Below, piece by piece: positions 1-8,931 of a DNA stretch of 64,000 nt. Source of the stretch: an uncultured bacterium (GTDB taxonomy: Bacteria > Planctomycetota > Phycisphaerae > Phycisphaerales > SM1A02); the NCBI GenBank assembly GCA_903831295.1, contig CAIKXA010000071.1, positions 23,726 to 87,725 of the forward strand, read 5' to 3'. The translations under genes and the position numbers were made by a program. The stretch's first letter is position 1, and each line of letters opens with the position of its first letter. The notes beneath the pieces are model-generated. The model was not told the DNA's origin and did not search any database. It worked only from the letters and a program-made list of their open reading frames with translations.

Positions 1-2611
1 TAATCCGGCCCTCACTCATGATGGCTAGCCCTTCAATCGGCGCAAGATCCACTTCACTGGCAAAGGCGTTTGTATTTTCGCCCAAAACTTTTTCGACCGC
101 GACTTGCGCCGCATTGGCTTGACTCATCAAAGCAACATCGCGGGTCTCGACCGTGTGCGTGTGCGCGATTGGTGAAATGTTCTGCGCGCTTGCGTTGCTA
201 TTGCCCATACAAATCACCGCGCTCATCATCAGCAGCGCTGTCAACGCGGATGGCGAATGCAGCCTAATTTGCGCCGCATTTTTGCTTTTTTCAATTGCGC
301 GTCGCTTGATCACGGGCTTCACATAGAAGGCATAGCACATTCCAATGGCAGCCATAATTGCGCCCGTAAGTTGCAACCACACTCCCTCACGGGTTCCCAC
401 GCCAAGCACAGTGAAGTTTAAACCCGCGCTCGCGGGCAAGCCATCTTGACCTGCGTCAGGCGGATCCCACTGCGCCTGAAAAAACCAAAGTCCATCATGT
501 TCAATTGGTTGATTCACGCTGACGGCTTGCGGCGCGCCCCACTTTCCATCAGGCTCGCCAAATCGCAGTTGACTTGTGTAGTCGCGAATGGTGGATGTTT
601 CTCCGGTGAAACCACCCACATGTGAAGTGAGAGTGAATGTTTCAAGCGCCACCGCGCTTGGCAGCGGCATCCGTCTGCGCGAAAATAAAACCTCCGCTTC
701 GGATCCATCGGCTAGGCGAATGCGCGTGGGCGAAAATAATCGACCGCGAAGGACATCTTCAGTTCGATCAAACGCGTAGTCGTGGTAGCGAAGCCATTTG
801 GTTTCGCCGTCAATGGTCCCAATACGCGCCATAGCTGAGCGCTCGCCAACATCTTTCACGCGTTGATTTGGAGGAACAATGACTGGCTTCACTTCCGGCA
901 CGGCGCGCGTAAAATATTCCAACACACGCAATGTGGTTCCCTCGCCCAACACAAGAGGTTCCCCAATTGCAATGGGACGAACTTGTGTTTCATTTGTGAT
1001 CGCCAGCACCGCGGTCAACTGAGCGGGGTCCGGTCCAGCGATTAAAGTGATGGGAATACGCCCAATTCCAGGCAAATATCGCGCGCCCAGTTCCGGCGCC
1101 ATGCTCATAGGTGCGGAGCGTGGATCGGGATTATCACTGGCTTTCATGTCGCGGTTGAGCGCTGGATCATTGAATATCCAGCGGCGAAATTCGCCGTGCG
1201 GTGTCTTCATGTCAACAATAACCACGCTCACTTCGCCGCCCGAAAGAACCATGTCATCTTGGGCGCCGGCCACTTTAAAACCGTAGCCGCGCTCCACTAG
1301 ACCGATGGGAATGAATCCATCCGCACCAGGCTTAGCCGCCAAGTCCACAAGAATGTCGCCCACTCCTTCAAGCGTGAATTGCACTCGCGCTTCATGCGAG
1401 CGTTCGGCCAGCATGGCGGCGGAATCCACAAAGCGAAAGCGAATCAAGTCGCCCGGCGAAGTCCGTGCACGCGGATCAAATGCGGCAAGGGTGAAATCGC
1501 GAGCGCTTGCGTTGGGGGACTCAATGCGAACGCGCAACGCTGGGTTCAACGGACTGTCAACTGCTCCACGCGCAAGACGACTTTGCTCCACGGCGTAGCG
1601 CAAGTATCCAGTGGCGCTGAATATGATATTTGGAAATGGATCATTGGCCGCGAGGGCGGGAATGGCGACATCGATCGGATCAATTGGTTCATCCACGGCG
1701 GCGGAAAAAATGTGCGAGCGATCAGAAATGTAATCGTTATAAAATGGAAGTCCGTTGATGGGTCGCTCGCACCACGCCGTGTCGCCAGGCTTGCGCACAT
1801 ACAACGCCCACGATTTTTCCAAATCGTTTTTCAAATAAAACCAGTGTTGGCTGGCGTACTCCACGCGCGCCACAAAGAGCGGCTCGACAATGGCGGTTCC
1901 TTTGGCTTTGACTGCTCTTTCCACGGGATTTTGATCATTTCCAGTGAACAGTAAATCCTCCGCAAGATCAGGCCGGCCGTCGATCACTTGACGAATAAAT
2001 TTCTGGCGCGGCCCATCCACCACCATCATGATGCTGTAAGCACTGCCACCCAAGGCGTCCGCTGTTTGCAATTTCCAGTTGGGATCAATGGACGCCACTT
2101 GCACAGACCACTTCTCCGCACCCACTTGTATTTGTGTTTGATTGCCAGGCGCGGCCAGAATTTTGCCAACACCTTTACTTGCGCCATCGCTTGAAGTGAT
2201 TTCCAAAAGCACTTCGCGCCGCGACACAGGCGCGTCGCCCTCGACCTTGGTGGAGAAATACCACAGGCTTCCCGCGATCAATGTGAGAATGCCAGAGTGA
2301 ATCATCCAGACGCCAAAATTCACTGGACGAAATGGAATTCGCCGCAGCGTGGTCCACGTGATGTTGGCCGCGATCAACAACATCAAGGCAAGAAATGGCC
2401 ACCAATGAAACCATTCGAACTCCGTCAACTCAAACGGACGCCACTGTCGCAACATGGAGTACCGCCACGCATCAGGGTGAAAAATATTGGGATGAATCGG
2501 ATAGACAATTCCAGCGCTGCCCACCGTCATATAGATGAACAAGAGCGCGAGCAACGTGATTCCAAACTTGACATTGGAAAATAAATCGGAGATCGCACGA
2601 AATGGATTCAT
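1..2611 (-). CDS. ResB-like cytochrome c biogenesis protein, possibly ResB-CcsA fusion (partial, 3' end outside window)
   Basis: The ORF track misses this gene because the reading frame has no stop before the window edge. Reading the minus strand from the ATG at 2611 gives about 870 open codons. The N-terminus (MNPFRAISDLFSNVKFGITL) is hydrophobic and is followed by further membrane segments (near LTLIAGSLWYFS), a layout typical of ResB, which with CcsA delivers haem to apocytochromes in System II maturation. A long extracytoplasmic region follows, then a helix near codon 740 (LQLTGAIMAAIGMCYAFYVKP) and another hydrophobic stretch. Planctomycete ResB proteins are often fused to CcsA. The length already read suggests that here, but the CcsA part and its WGxxWxWD motif lie outside the window. 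A TAGAAT -10 box lies 13 nt upstream. Confidence 0.72.
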   Translation of the reverse strand, partial: MNPFRAISDLFSNVKFGITLLALLFIYMTVGSAGIVYPIHPNIFHPDAWRYSMLRQWRPFELTEFEWFHWWPFLALMLLIAANITWTTLRRIPFRPVNFGVWMIHSGILTLIAGSLWYFSTKVEGDAPVSRREVLLEITSSDGASKGVGKILAAPGNQTQIQVGAEKWSVQVASIDPNWKLQTADALGGSAYSIMMVVDGPRQKFIRQVIDGRPDLAEDLLFTGNDQNPVERAVKAKGTAIVEPLFVARVEYASQHWFYLKNDLEKSWALYVRKPGDTAWCERPINGLPFYNDYISDRSHIFSAAVDEPIDPIDVAIPALAANDPFPNIIFSATGYLRYAVEQSRLARGAVDSPLNPALRVRIESPNASARDFTLAAFDPRARTSPGDLIRFRFVDSAAMLAERSHEARVQFTLEGVGDILVDLAAKPGADGFIPIGLVERGYGFKVAGAQDDMVLSGGEVSVVIVDMKTPHGEFRRWIFNDPALNRDMKASDNPDPRSAPMSMAPELGARYLPGIGRIPITLIAGPDPAQLTAVLAITNETQVRPIAIGEPLVLGEGTTLRVLEYFTRAVPEVKPVIVPPNQRVKDVGERSAMARIGTIDGETKWLRYHDYAFDRTEDVLRGRLFSPTRIRLADGSEAEVLFSRRRMPLPSAVALETFTLTSHVGGFTGETSTIRDYTSQLRFGEPDGKWGAPQAVSVNQPIEHDGLWFFQAQWDPPDAGQDGLPASAGLNFTVLGVGTREGVWLQLTGAIMAAIGMCYAFYVKPVIKRRAIEKSKNAAQIRLHSPSALTALLMMSAVICMGNSNASAQNISPIAHTHTVETRDVALMSQANAAQVAVEKVLGENTNAFASEVDLAPIEGLAIMSEGRI

Positions 2612-2624
2612 GGGTGAGGAATAG

Positions 2625-2630
2625 ATTCTA
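2625..2630 (-). promoter_or_regulatory. -10 element of the ResB-like gene
   Basis: TAGAAT on the minus strand, preceded by CG as in other -10 boxes of this window. It lies 13 nt from the ATG, so the 5' leader would be only about 6 nt. No clear -35 hexamer is visible. Confidence 0.4.
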
Positions 2631-2696
2631 CGAGGGCTTTACAAGGCAAGCCACACGACAATCCATGCGCGTAGAAATGGCTACCATATTGCCCCT

Positions 2697-3530
2697 ATGA
2701 GAAACCCTATGCACAAAACACTTCAATCCGTCCTTGTATTTGGTCTATTTTCCGCAGTGTCTTTATTCAGTGGCTGCAAGGCAACATCGAAAGATGCTGC
2801 AACACCAGCAGCAACTACAGCAGCTGCATCCGCACCTGTTGCACCCGCGAAAGCAGTTGCAGCAACCGAACCCGACGCTCCAATTGCGCCTGCAAAACCT
2901 GTAGCCCCAGTTGCACCCGCACCTGTAGCTCCGGTCGCCCCAGCAAAGCCCGTTGCATCCATAGTTCCTGCTCAACCAGTTGCGCCAGCAGCAGCTCCCG
3001 CCGCAAACACATCCATGCCAATGTCAGACATGATGTATGTGGTGATGAAGACCAACAAGGGTGATGTGGTCATGGAACTTGATCACAAGATGGCGCCAAA
3101 GAGCGTTGAAAATTTCATGGCGTATGTGAATGCCAATTACTACGACAAAACAATCTTTCACCGCGTGATCCGCGACTTCATGATTCAGGGCGGCGGATTC
3201 ACAAGCGACATGACGCAAAAGTCCACCAACGCTCCGATTGTCAACGAGGGCAAGAATGGGTTGCTTAATACACGCGGCACTCTTGCAATGGCACGAACCA
3301 ACGATCCAAATTCAGCCACAAGCCAATTCTTTATCAACACTGTTGACAATCAGTTTCTTAACGCCAGTGGCCGTAACCCCGGCTACGCAGTGTTTGGAAA
3401 AGTCATTGATGGAATGGACGTGGTCGATGTGATTCGCGCCATGCCAACCAAACGCGGCGATGTTCCTGTGGAAACCGTGGAAATCATCTCCATTCGTCCG
3501 TTGCCTGGAGCACCTGCTGCCAAGAAATAA
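2697..3530 (+). CDS. Cyclophilin-type peptidyl-prolyl cis-trans isomerase, lipoprotein
   Basis: A 277-residue protein. It starts with a signal peptide ending in a lipobox (SLFSGC), so it is probably anchored to a membrane by lipidated Cys. An Ala/Pro-rich linker of about 80 residues follows, with repeated PVAP/PAKPVA units. The cyclophilin domain (about 107-270) has the family signature segments FHRVIRDFMIQGG and NSATSQFFINTVDN. It would catalyse prolyl isomerisation in secreted proteins. A TACCAT -10 box ends 9 nt before the ATG and no SD is seen, so the mRNA is likely almost leaderless. A second ATG (MHKT) lies four codons in. An intrinsic terminator follows. Confidence 0.88.
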   Translation: MRNPMHKTLQSVLVFGLFSAVSLFSGCKATSKDAATPAATTAAASAPVAPAKAVAATEPDAPIAPAKPVAPVAPAPVAPVAPAKPVASIVPAQPVAPAAAPAANTSMPMSDMMYVVMKTNKGDVVMELDHKMAPKSVENFMAYVNANYYDKTIFHRVIRDFMIQGGGFTSDMTQKSTNAPIVNEGKNGLLNTRGTLAMARTNDPNSATSQFFINTVDNQFLNASGRNPGYAVFGKVIDGMDVVDVIRAMPTKRGDVPVETVEIISIRPLPGAPAAKK

Positions 3531-3605
3531 GCGGGCAAAACCGCTTGTTTAGGAATGGCGCAAGAACGCAACAGGTTCAACCGCCACAAAATATTTGCAC
3601 AATCG

Positions 3606-3636
3606 CTCCCGCGGATTTTATCCGCGGGAGTTTTTT
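3606..3636 (+). terminator. Intrinsic terminator after the cyclophilin gene; stem overlaps the ligA 3' end
   Basis: A perfect 10-bp stem (CTCCCGCGGA / TCCGCGGGAG) with a 5-nt loop is followed by six T on the plus strand. The ligA stop codon (TAA on the minus strand) lies in the loop, so the same palindrome covers the end of the opposing gene. There is no T-run on the minus-strand side. Confidence 0.85.
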
Positions 3637-5678
3637 AATGCCGCCACAAGTTGGGCCTCGTTCCAAATTGCCACGCCCAACGCGCGCGCCTTTTCCAATT
3701 TGCTACCTGCGTCGCTTCCAGCGATGACAAAATCTGTTTTCTTGGAAACAGATCCGCTGATTTTTGCGCCGAATGATTCCAACCGCTCCGCCAAATCCGA
3801 GCGCTCAAAATTATCAAGCGTGCCCGTGAGCACAATTGTTTTTCCAGCGAACATGTGGTCAGCACCCAAGCCAGCCGTCTTGGCCGCGCCATACAAAGGG
3901 CTTCGCAAATTCACGCCGGCGGACGCCAAGTCCTTGAACATTTTTCGAATGTCCGCGCGCCGCAAGTCCCCCGCCAAACTTGCCGCGGTTGTTTCACCAA
4001 AGTCATCCAGCGCTTCAAACTGCTCTTGAGTGGCCGTCAACAACGCGTCGGCGTCTGGAAACATTTTCGCCAATGTCTTGCTTGCCGTTGCACCGATATG
4101 GCGCAAGCCCAGCGCCGCCAACACGCGCGCCAACCCTTTGTCCTTGGCACTGTTGGCGGAATCAACAATAGATTGCGCAGTTTTTAAGCCTATTTTGCGT
4201 TGCTGTGTGCCTGCGCTTGTGGTGGCCTCGCTGGTCATTTGCGCCATCGTGTTGGCGTCAAGCGTGAATAGATCGGCGAATTTTTTCACCAAGCCCGCGT
4301 CAACCAACTGATCGACAACCTTGTCACCAAGGCCTTCTATGTTCATTTGATCGCGGCCCACAAACCATTTCACGCGCTCGCAAAATTGCGCCTTGCACGC
4401 CGGGTTGCGGCAAAATATTTTGGGTCCTTCTTTTTCCAATTCACTGCCGCAACTTGGACACACAATAGGCGCGACCACTGGAACGCTACTTTTCTTGCGC
4501 GCTGAAAGATCCACCTCCACAACTTGCGGAATGATTTCGCCCGCCTTCTCAACCAACACGCGGTCCCCCACGCGAATGTCCTTGCGCCAAATCTCCTCAA
4601 TGTTGTGCAGCGTGGCGTGGCGCACAGTGCTGCCGCCAACAAATACTGGCTCCATGGTGGCGCGCGGAGTGAGCGTGCCGCCCTTGCCCACTTGCCATTC
4701 AATGTTCACCAACGTTGTTGTCTTGCGCTCCGCTGGATATTTAAATGCAATCGCCCAACGCGGCGACTTGCTGGTGGATCCAAGTTTCTCGCGCATCGCT
4801 AGCGAATCAATTTTCACCACCATTCCATCCACGCCGTAATCCAATTTTTCACGCTCGTTGGCGAAAGTTTCAATCGCTGCGCACGCCATTTCGCAGTCGT
4901 GGCAGCGCACACTGCGGGCGCTGGTGGGTATGCCAAAACCCCTGCATTTTTCCAGCATTTTCCAGTATGTGCCAATGTCCATCGCGTCGAATTCGCCAAG
5001 CCCATGCATGGTGAAACGCAATCCACGAGCGCGCACAACCGCGGGATCCAAACTTTTCAACGTGCCCGCGGCGGCGTTGCGAGCGTTCACAAATAACTGC
5101 TCGCCCTCTTTCTCACGCTGCGCATTCACGCGAGCAAAGCTGGCGAAAGGCATGTCAATTTCGCCGCGCACCTCCAGCACTTTTGGCGCCGCGCCCTTGA
5201 GGCGAATCGGAACGCTGCGAATCATTTTAATATTGGCGGTCACATCGTCGCCGGTGATTCCGTCACCGCGAGTCAATGCCTGAGTCAACACGCCATCTTC
5301 ATAGCGCAAAGAAATTGCTACTCCGTCAATCTTTGGATCCGCCACCACCACGGGTTGCGCGCCCAATGCGGCTTCGCATTTCGCATACCACTCACGAAAT
5401 GACGCGATGTCATATGTGTTGTCAATGGACTGCATCACAACGCGATGCGCCACGCTGGCAAAGCCCTTGCTTGGCGCGCCGCCAACACGAGCGGTGGGAC
5501 CATGTGGATCCGCGAGCTCTGGATATTTTTTCTCAATCTCCTGTAATTCCGCCAGCAAATCATCAAATTCCTTGTCGCTCATGAATGGAGCGGAGTGCGT
5601 GTAATACGCCTCGTTGGCGCGATCCAACAGAGTGGTCAACTCTTTCACACGACTTGCGGCTGCGTTGGATGACTTCAT
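3618..5678 (-). CDS. ligA: NAD-dependent DNA ligase LigA
   Basis: Seals nicks in DNA during replication and repair using NAD+. The protein is 686 residues, normal for LigA. The adenylation lysine is K116 in the motif KIDG. An OB-fold region follows, then a four-cysteine zinc finger (CPSCGSE...CRNPACKAQFC), helix-hairpin-helix repeats and a C-terminal BRCT domain (FAGKTIVLTGTL...). The ATG at 5678 gives a normal N-terminus (domain Ia, YYTHSAPFMSDKEFD). The FmdB-like gene ends 12 bp upstream on the same strand, so the two may be co-transcribed. Confidence 0.97.
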   Translation of the reverse strand: MKSSNAAASRVKELTTLLDRANEAYYTHSAPFMSDKEFDDLLAELQEIEKKYPELADPHGPTARVGGAPSKGFASVAHRVVMQSIDNTYDIASFREWYAKCEAALGAQPVVVADPKIDGVAISLRYEDGVLTQALTRGDGITGDDVTANIKMIRSVPIRLKGAAPKVLEVRGEIDMPFASFARVNAQREKEGEQLFVNARNAAAGTLKSLDPAVVRARGLRFTMHGLGEFDAMDIGTYWKMLEKCRGFGIPTSARSVRCHDCEMACAAIETFANEREKLDYGVDGMVVKIDSLAMREKLGSTSKSPRWAIAFKYPAERKTTTLVNIEWQVGKGGTLTPRATMEPVFVGGSTVRHATLHNIEEIWRKDIRVGDRVLVEKAGEIIPQVVEVDLSARKKSSVPVVAPIVCPSCGSELEKEGPKIFCRNPACKAQFCERVKWFVGRDQMNIEGLGDKVVDQLVDAGLVKKFADLFTLDANTMAQMTSEATTSAGTQQRKIGLKTAQSIVDSANSAKDKGLARVLAALGLRHIGATASKTLAKMFPDADALLTATQEQFEALDDFGETTAASLAGDLRRADIRKMFKDLASAGVNLRSPLYGAAKTAGLGADHMFAGKTIVLTGTLDNFERSDLAERLESFGAKISGSVSKKTDFVIAGSDAGSKLEKARALGVAIWNEAQLVAALKNSRG

Positions 5679-5690
5679 TATTGATGCGCC

Positions 5691-5975
5691 CTAATCACCC
5701 GCTGAAATCGCGTCAGGGCCTTGGCCCGCGGTTTTCTCGTAGTGACCATCACCACGCTTTTCAAAGCGGGAAAAACCAAGACGCTCCAGATTTGATTTTG
5801 AGTAGCGGCCTTTGTCGGACGTTGTTTGCACTTGCGGAACAACAATCGCGCGGCGCACAGGCGCGCCAGTTTCTGGATGCTTCTCAAGCGCGGGATCGCT
5901 CAGCGGTTGAAAAACTTCAAAGCGTTCGCCGGCTTCTCCATTTGGCATGATCACTTCATAGACATACGTTGGCAT
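5691..5975 (-). CDS. FmdB-like small protein lacking the zinc-ribbon cysteines
   Basis: A 94-residue protein. The start MPTYVYEVIMPNGEAGERFEVFQPLSDPAL follows the layout of the FmdB zinc-ribbon family, whose members normally read MPxYEYxCxxCGxxFE and carry a second Cys pair. Here no cysteine is present at all, so zinc binding by the ribbon is not possible. The tail (KSNLERLGFSRFEKRGDGHYEKTAG) resembles FmdB C-termini. The gene sits between the TIM-barrel isomerase gene (15 bp upstream) and ligA on the same strand. Function unknown. Family assignment is by resemblance only. Confidence 0.6.
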   Translation of the reverse strand: MPTYVYEVIMPNGEAGERFEVFQPLSDPALEKHPETGAPVRRAIVVPQVQTTSDKGRYSKSNLERLGFSRFEKRGDGHYEKTAGQGPDAISAGD

Positions 5976-5990
5976 CGGATGACCTCTTGG

Positions 5991-6812
5991 CTAGAGCATA
6001 GGTTGAAGGAAGTTTTTTGCAGAGATAATTTCCTCCACGCGCCGCTCGCCGCCTTCACGCTCAATCACCACGGGCACATCGCTTGGCAGCGTGGCAACCA
6101 ACCGCATGAAATTATTCCATGGCACTTGCCCCTCTCCAACAGCGGTTTCCCTGCCCCAAACATCGGTTTTTCCGCTAGCAATTGCGTCCTTGGCGTGCAC
6201 TTGGCGAACCCGGGGCAAAAGTTTTTCAAACGCGGCAAGCGGTTCATCCAACCCATACAAAAGCATGTTGGCTGGATCAAAATTCACGCCCACATCTGCG
6301 CGGCTCAGTTCATCAAGCACGCCATTCAAAGTGGCGGCGCTTTCCTGGCCAGTTTCAAACGCCACATTCACGCCAACATTTGCAAAGAGATCAATCACCT
6401 CGCGCAAACGATTGATCATGGTCGCGCGCGCTGGATCACCCGGATGCTCCGGCAAAAACCCGGCGTGAAAAGTGACTAGCGAAACACCGAACGTTTTTGC
6501 AATTTGCGCCACTTGCGCGGCGCGCTCCAGATTGGCTGACCAATGCGCGTCAGGACGAACACCACCAGTCTCACGAATGCGATCGATGGAAGAATAATCC
6601 TCGCCCGCCATGGCCAACATTCCACTTTCAATCACTATTTCACCGGCGCGCAGAACATCGATCGCTCCGCGCCAAACCTCCGGCTGCGCAACCATTGGCG
6701 CAAGCGCCAACTGCACTCGGTTCAAACCAGTGGCGCGCAACCGCTCAAGCAATTCAACGGGATCGCGCGGGCGCAGACTCCACGAGCAGACTGCAAGATT
6801 ACGTTTTGGCAT
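5991..6812 (-). CDS. Sugar phosphate isomerase/epimerase family protein (xylose isomerase-like TIM barrel)
   Basis: A 273-residue protein with the pattern of AP-endonuclease-2-like TIM barrels: the start NLAVCSWSLRP, then VTFHAGFLPEHP, VNVAFETGQES, VGVNFDPANMLLYG and VRQVHAKDA, which supply the usual His/Glu/Asp metal ligands. Such enzymes isomerise or epimerise sugars. The substrate cannot be told from sequence. A TAGGCT box ends 9 nt before the ATG and no SD is seen, so the mRNA is probably almost leaderless. It heads a minus-strand run with the FmdB-like gene and ligA. Confidence 0.85.
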   Translation of the reverse strand: MPKRNLAVCSWSLRPRDPVELLERLRATGLNRVQLALAPMVAQPEVWRGAIDVLRAGEIVIESGMLAMAGEDYSSIDRIRETGGVRPDAHWSANLERAAQVAQIAKTFGVSLVTFHAGFLPEHPGDPARATMINRLREVIDLFANVGVNVAFETGQESAATLNGVLDELSRADVGVNFDPANMLLYGLDEPLAAFEKLLPRVRQVHAKDAIASGKTDVWGRETAVGEGQVPWNNFMRLVATLPSDVPVVIEREGGERRVEEIISAKNFLQPML

Positions 6813-6912
6813 TGCGTTGCAAGCCTAACCCGCAAAGTTGCAATTATGTTTGATATGCATTTCACAGCGAAAAACTGCGCACATACCACTAGAAGCCATC
6901 AGGATCTGCGAC

Positions 6913-6918
6913 TAAGAT
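6913..6918 (+). promoter_or_regulatory. -10 element six bases before a GTG start
   Basis: TAAGAT followed by six bases and then the GTG start of the hotdog-fold gene. Normal initiation 6-7 nt downstream of the -10 would place the first transcribed base at the start codon itself, giving a leaderless mRNA. Confidence 0.5.
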
Positions 6919-6924
6919 GACTCT

Positions 6925-7560
6925 GTGAGCAGTGCCCCCGCGCAATCAAATTTGATCCAAGTGGAATCGTCCACTCCAATTGTGGTCAAACGCACGTTGG
7001 CCGAGCGCGCCGAGGCTTTCATTAGCCGCTTGAGCACGCGCAATTGGTTCTGGCAAAAAGTGTGCAGCCTGATTTGGCTGCCCTTCGCATTTCGATCCGG
7101 CATCACCATGCGGCGCGTGGACTCCAATCGATTCACCGCGCTGCTTCCATTTAGCCGCGCCAATCGCAATTGGTACAACGCCATGGCGGGAGCCGCGTTG
7201 CTTGGCAACAGCGAAGTCGCCGCCGGTTTGTTTCTATTTGGAAAAGTGGGCAGCGATTATTTCGTGGTCTGCAAGAAAATGGAATATCGATTTCTGCGTC
7301 CCTGTGTTGGGCCAGCTTTGTATGACATCACAGCCGAACAAGACATTGATGAGTTGGTGAAAGTTGGCGGTGAATTCAACATCAATCTGGCCATCAACAT
7401 TCATCAGCAAATGGGCAAGAAGCGTGGCGACAAGCGCGTTGGTCGTTGCCAGATTGTGTTCCATTGCACGCCCAAGTCCATGGCCAAGGCGCGCGCATTG
7501 CGCAAGTCGCAAAAAATGGTCGCGCTTGACAACGCCGCCAACAATTCAAGCGACGAGTGA
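6925..7560 (+). CDS. DUF4442-type hotdog-fold (thioesterase-like) protein
   Basis: A 211-residue protein. The central part (RSGITMRRVDSNRFTALLPFSRANRNWYNAMAGAALLGNSEVAAG) resembles the DUF4442 branch of the hotdog superfamily, which is related to acyl-CoA thioesterases. The activity is inferred from fold resemblance only. The tail is charged and low in complexity. The start codon is GTG at 6925, supported by a TAAGAT -10 box six bases upstream. No SD is visible. The gene stands alone between a minus-strand operon and the next plus-strand membrane protein. Confidence 0.65.
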   Translation: MSSAPAQSNLIQVESSTPIVVKRTLAERAEAFISRLSTRNWFWQKVCSLIWLPFAFRSGITMRRVDSNRFTALLPFSRANRNWYNAMAGAALLGNSEVAAGLFLFGKVGSDYFVVCKKMEYRFLRPCVGPALYDITAEQDIDELVKVGGEFNINLAINIHQQMGKKRGDKRVGRCQIVFHCTPKSMAKARALRKSQKMVALDNAANNSSDE

Positions 7561-7597
7561 CCTCGACATGTTCGCGTGTTGCGGTCATGATGTGTGA

Positions 7598-8833
7598 ATG
7601 CGACGATCCGTTGAAATTATGGGTTGGGGTTTGTATTTAGCCAGTAGTTGGACGTGGTGCATTGGAATGTTTTTGCCCATTCTGCTGCTGCGTTGGTGGG
7701 GTTGGCCAGGGTTTGTCGCGTTCGCCGTTCCAAACATTCTGGGCTGCGTGGCGTTTGGATATGTGTTCACACCAGAAACCAGCCGCCGATTCGTTGAGAG
7801 ATATGCGCCAAGCATTCGCTGGTTTGCGTGGGTCACAATCGCTTTTCAATCTTGGTTTGGATCGTGGGCCGACCGCCGATTGGGCATGCAAGGATTGCTG
7901 GGCACATCGGTGAATTGGTCCGACCTATGCCGGCTCTTGCCACTTTTATTTTTAATGTTTCCAGGCACTGGGCGCTTCTGGATGATTGCAGGAACCGCCT
8001 GCACGATCGCAAGCTTCGCGCTGTTTGCCACAAATGGTTTGGGCGCGCTCAACGATCCACCAGTGGTTGGAAGTATGACTCCCATGTCGCTGGCATGGGC
8101 CGCGCCATTCATGGCGTTTGGTTTTTTGCTCTGCCCCGCGCTTGATCCAACATTCCACCGCGCTCTGCAACAAAGTCCAAGCCGTCATTCCTTCGCGGTG
8201 TTTGGCGTTGCCTTCGCGGCGCAACTTCTATTTGCTGCAAGCACATTTAACGCGGCCACTGGACTTGTGTCTTTGGCGTGGCCCATTGCGGCGCAAATTA
8301 TTTTGCAAACCACTTTCACCATGTGCGCCATGGTTTCCGTGACCAGCCCCACTTCACTTCGCAGTTGGCCAACAGCCCCGGCGTGGATTCTGCGTTCCAC
8401 GGGTCGAGCAAGTTTCATCAATTTCGCAAGTGTTTTGGCCCTACCAGTGGTCGGCATGGCGCTGGGTCGATTCGTGCTTGATTTACTCACCGCCATCACC
8501 GTGGATGTTCCAGTGATGATGCCCGCAAGCGAACTGCTCGCGTCCGTTTCATCCGTGACTTCCGCTGGCGAAGCGACATACTTGCGCTGGCTCGGTTTTT
8601 ACGGAATCATTTTTCCGGCGTGGCTGCTATTAAAATTGCGGCGGGTCCCCGCTTCAGTGGCGTGGCCGGCGATTTTTGTGGCGGCGGCAGCGGCCGAACG
8701 CGGCATGGTGGGGGCGAGAACTTCGTATTTACTTGTGTCGTTGGGTGTGATTGTGATCGCGGCTTTATGGCAAAGCGACAATTTTATGAAAGAGCCTGAA
8801 ATTGTAATTGAGGATGGTCGTTCCAACGCGTGA
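7598..8833 (+). CDS. Polytopic membrane protein of unknown function
   Basis: A 411-residue protein, almost entirely hydrophobic, with roughly 10-12 likely transmembrane helices (for example WCIGMFLPILLLRWWGWPGFVAF, FINFASVLALPVVGMALGRFVLDLL and SYLLVSLGVIVIAALW). The first helix and the WGWPGFVAFAVPN motif vaguely recall sodium-solute symporters, but I see no decisive signature and do not assign transport. The ATG at 7598 is used. An in-frame ATG seven codons later (MGWGLY) is equally possible. The 98 bp after the stop hold no recognisable gene. Confidence 0.6.
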   Translation: MRRSVEIMGWGLYLASSWTWCIGMFLPILLLRWWGWPGFVAFAVPNILGCVAFGYVFTPETSRRFVERYAPSIRWFAWVTIAFQSWFGSWADRRLGMQGLLGTSVNWSDLCRLLPLLFLMFPGTGRFWMIAGTACTIASFALFATNGLGALNDPPVVGSMTPMSLAWAAPFMAFGFLLCPALDPTFHRALQQSPSRHSFAVFGVAFAAQLLFAASTFNAATGLVSLAWPIAAQIILQTTFTMCAMVSVTSPTSLRSWPTAPAWILRSTGRASFINFASVLALPVVGMALGRFVLDLLTAITVDVPVMMPASELLASVSSVTSAGEATYLRWLGFYGIIFPAWLLLKLRRVPASVAWPAIFVAAAAAERGMVGARTSYLLVSLGVIVIAALWQSDNFMKEPEIVIEDGRSNA

Positions 8834-8931
8834 ATGCGAATGTTCATTACATAGCCGCCGGGCCACATGTAAGTGAGCGCTGCGAAGTGAGGTTGATTGC
8901 ATGCGAGATGGATTTCATCAAAGGACTTTGA

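Noticed and set aside
1379-1954. 191-residue plus-strand ORF
   Set aside because: It lies wholly antisense to the open ResB-like frame, has no family resemblance and is a shadow ORF.
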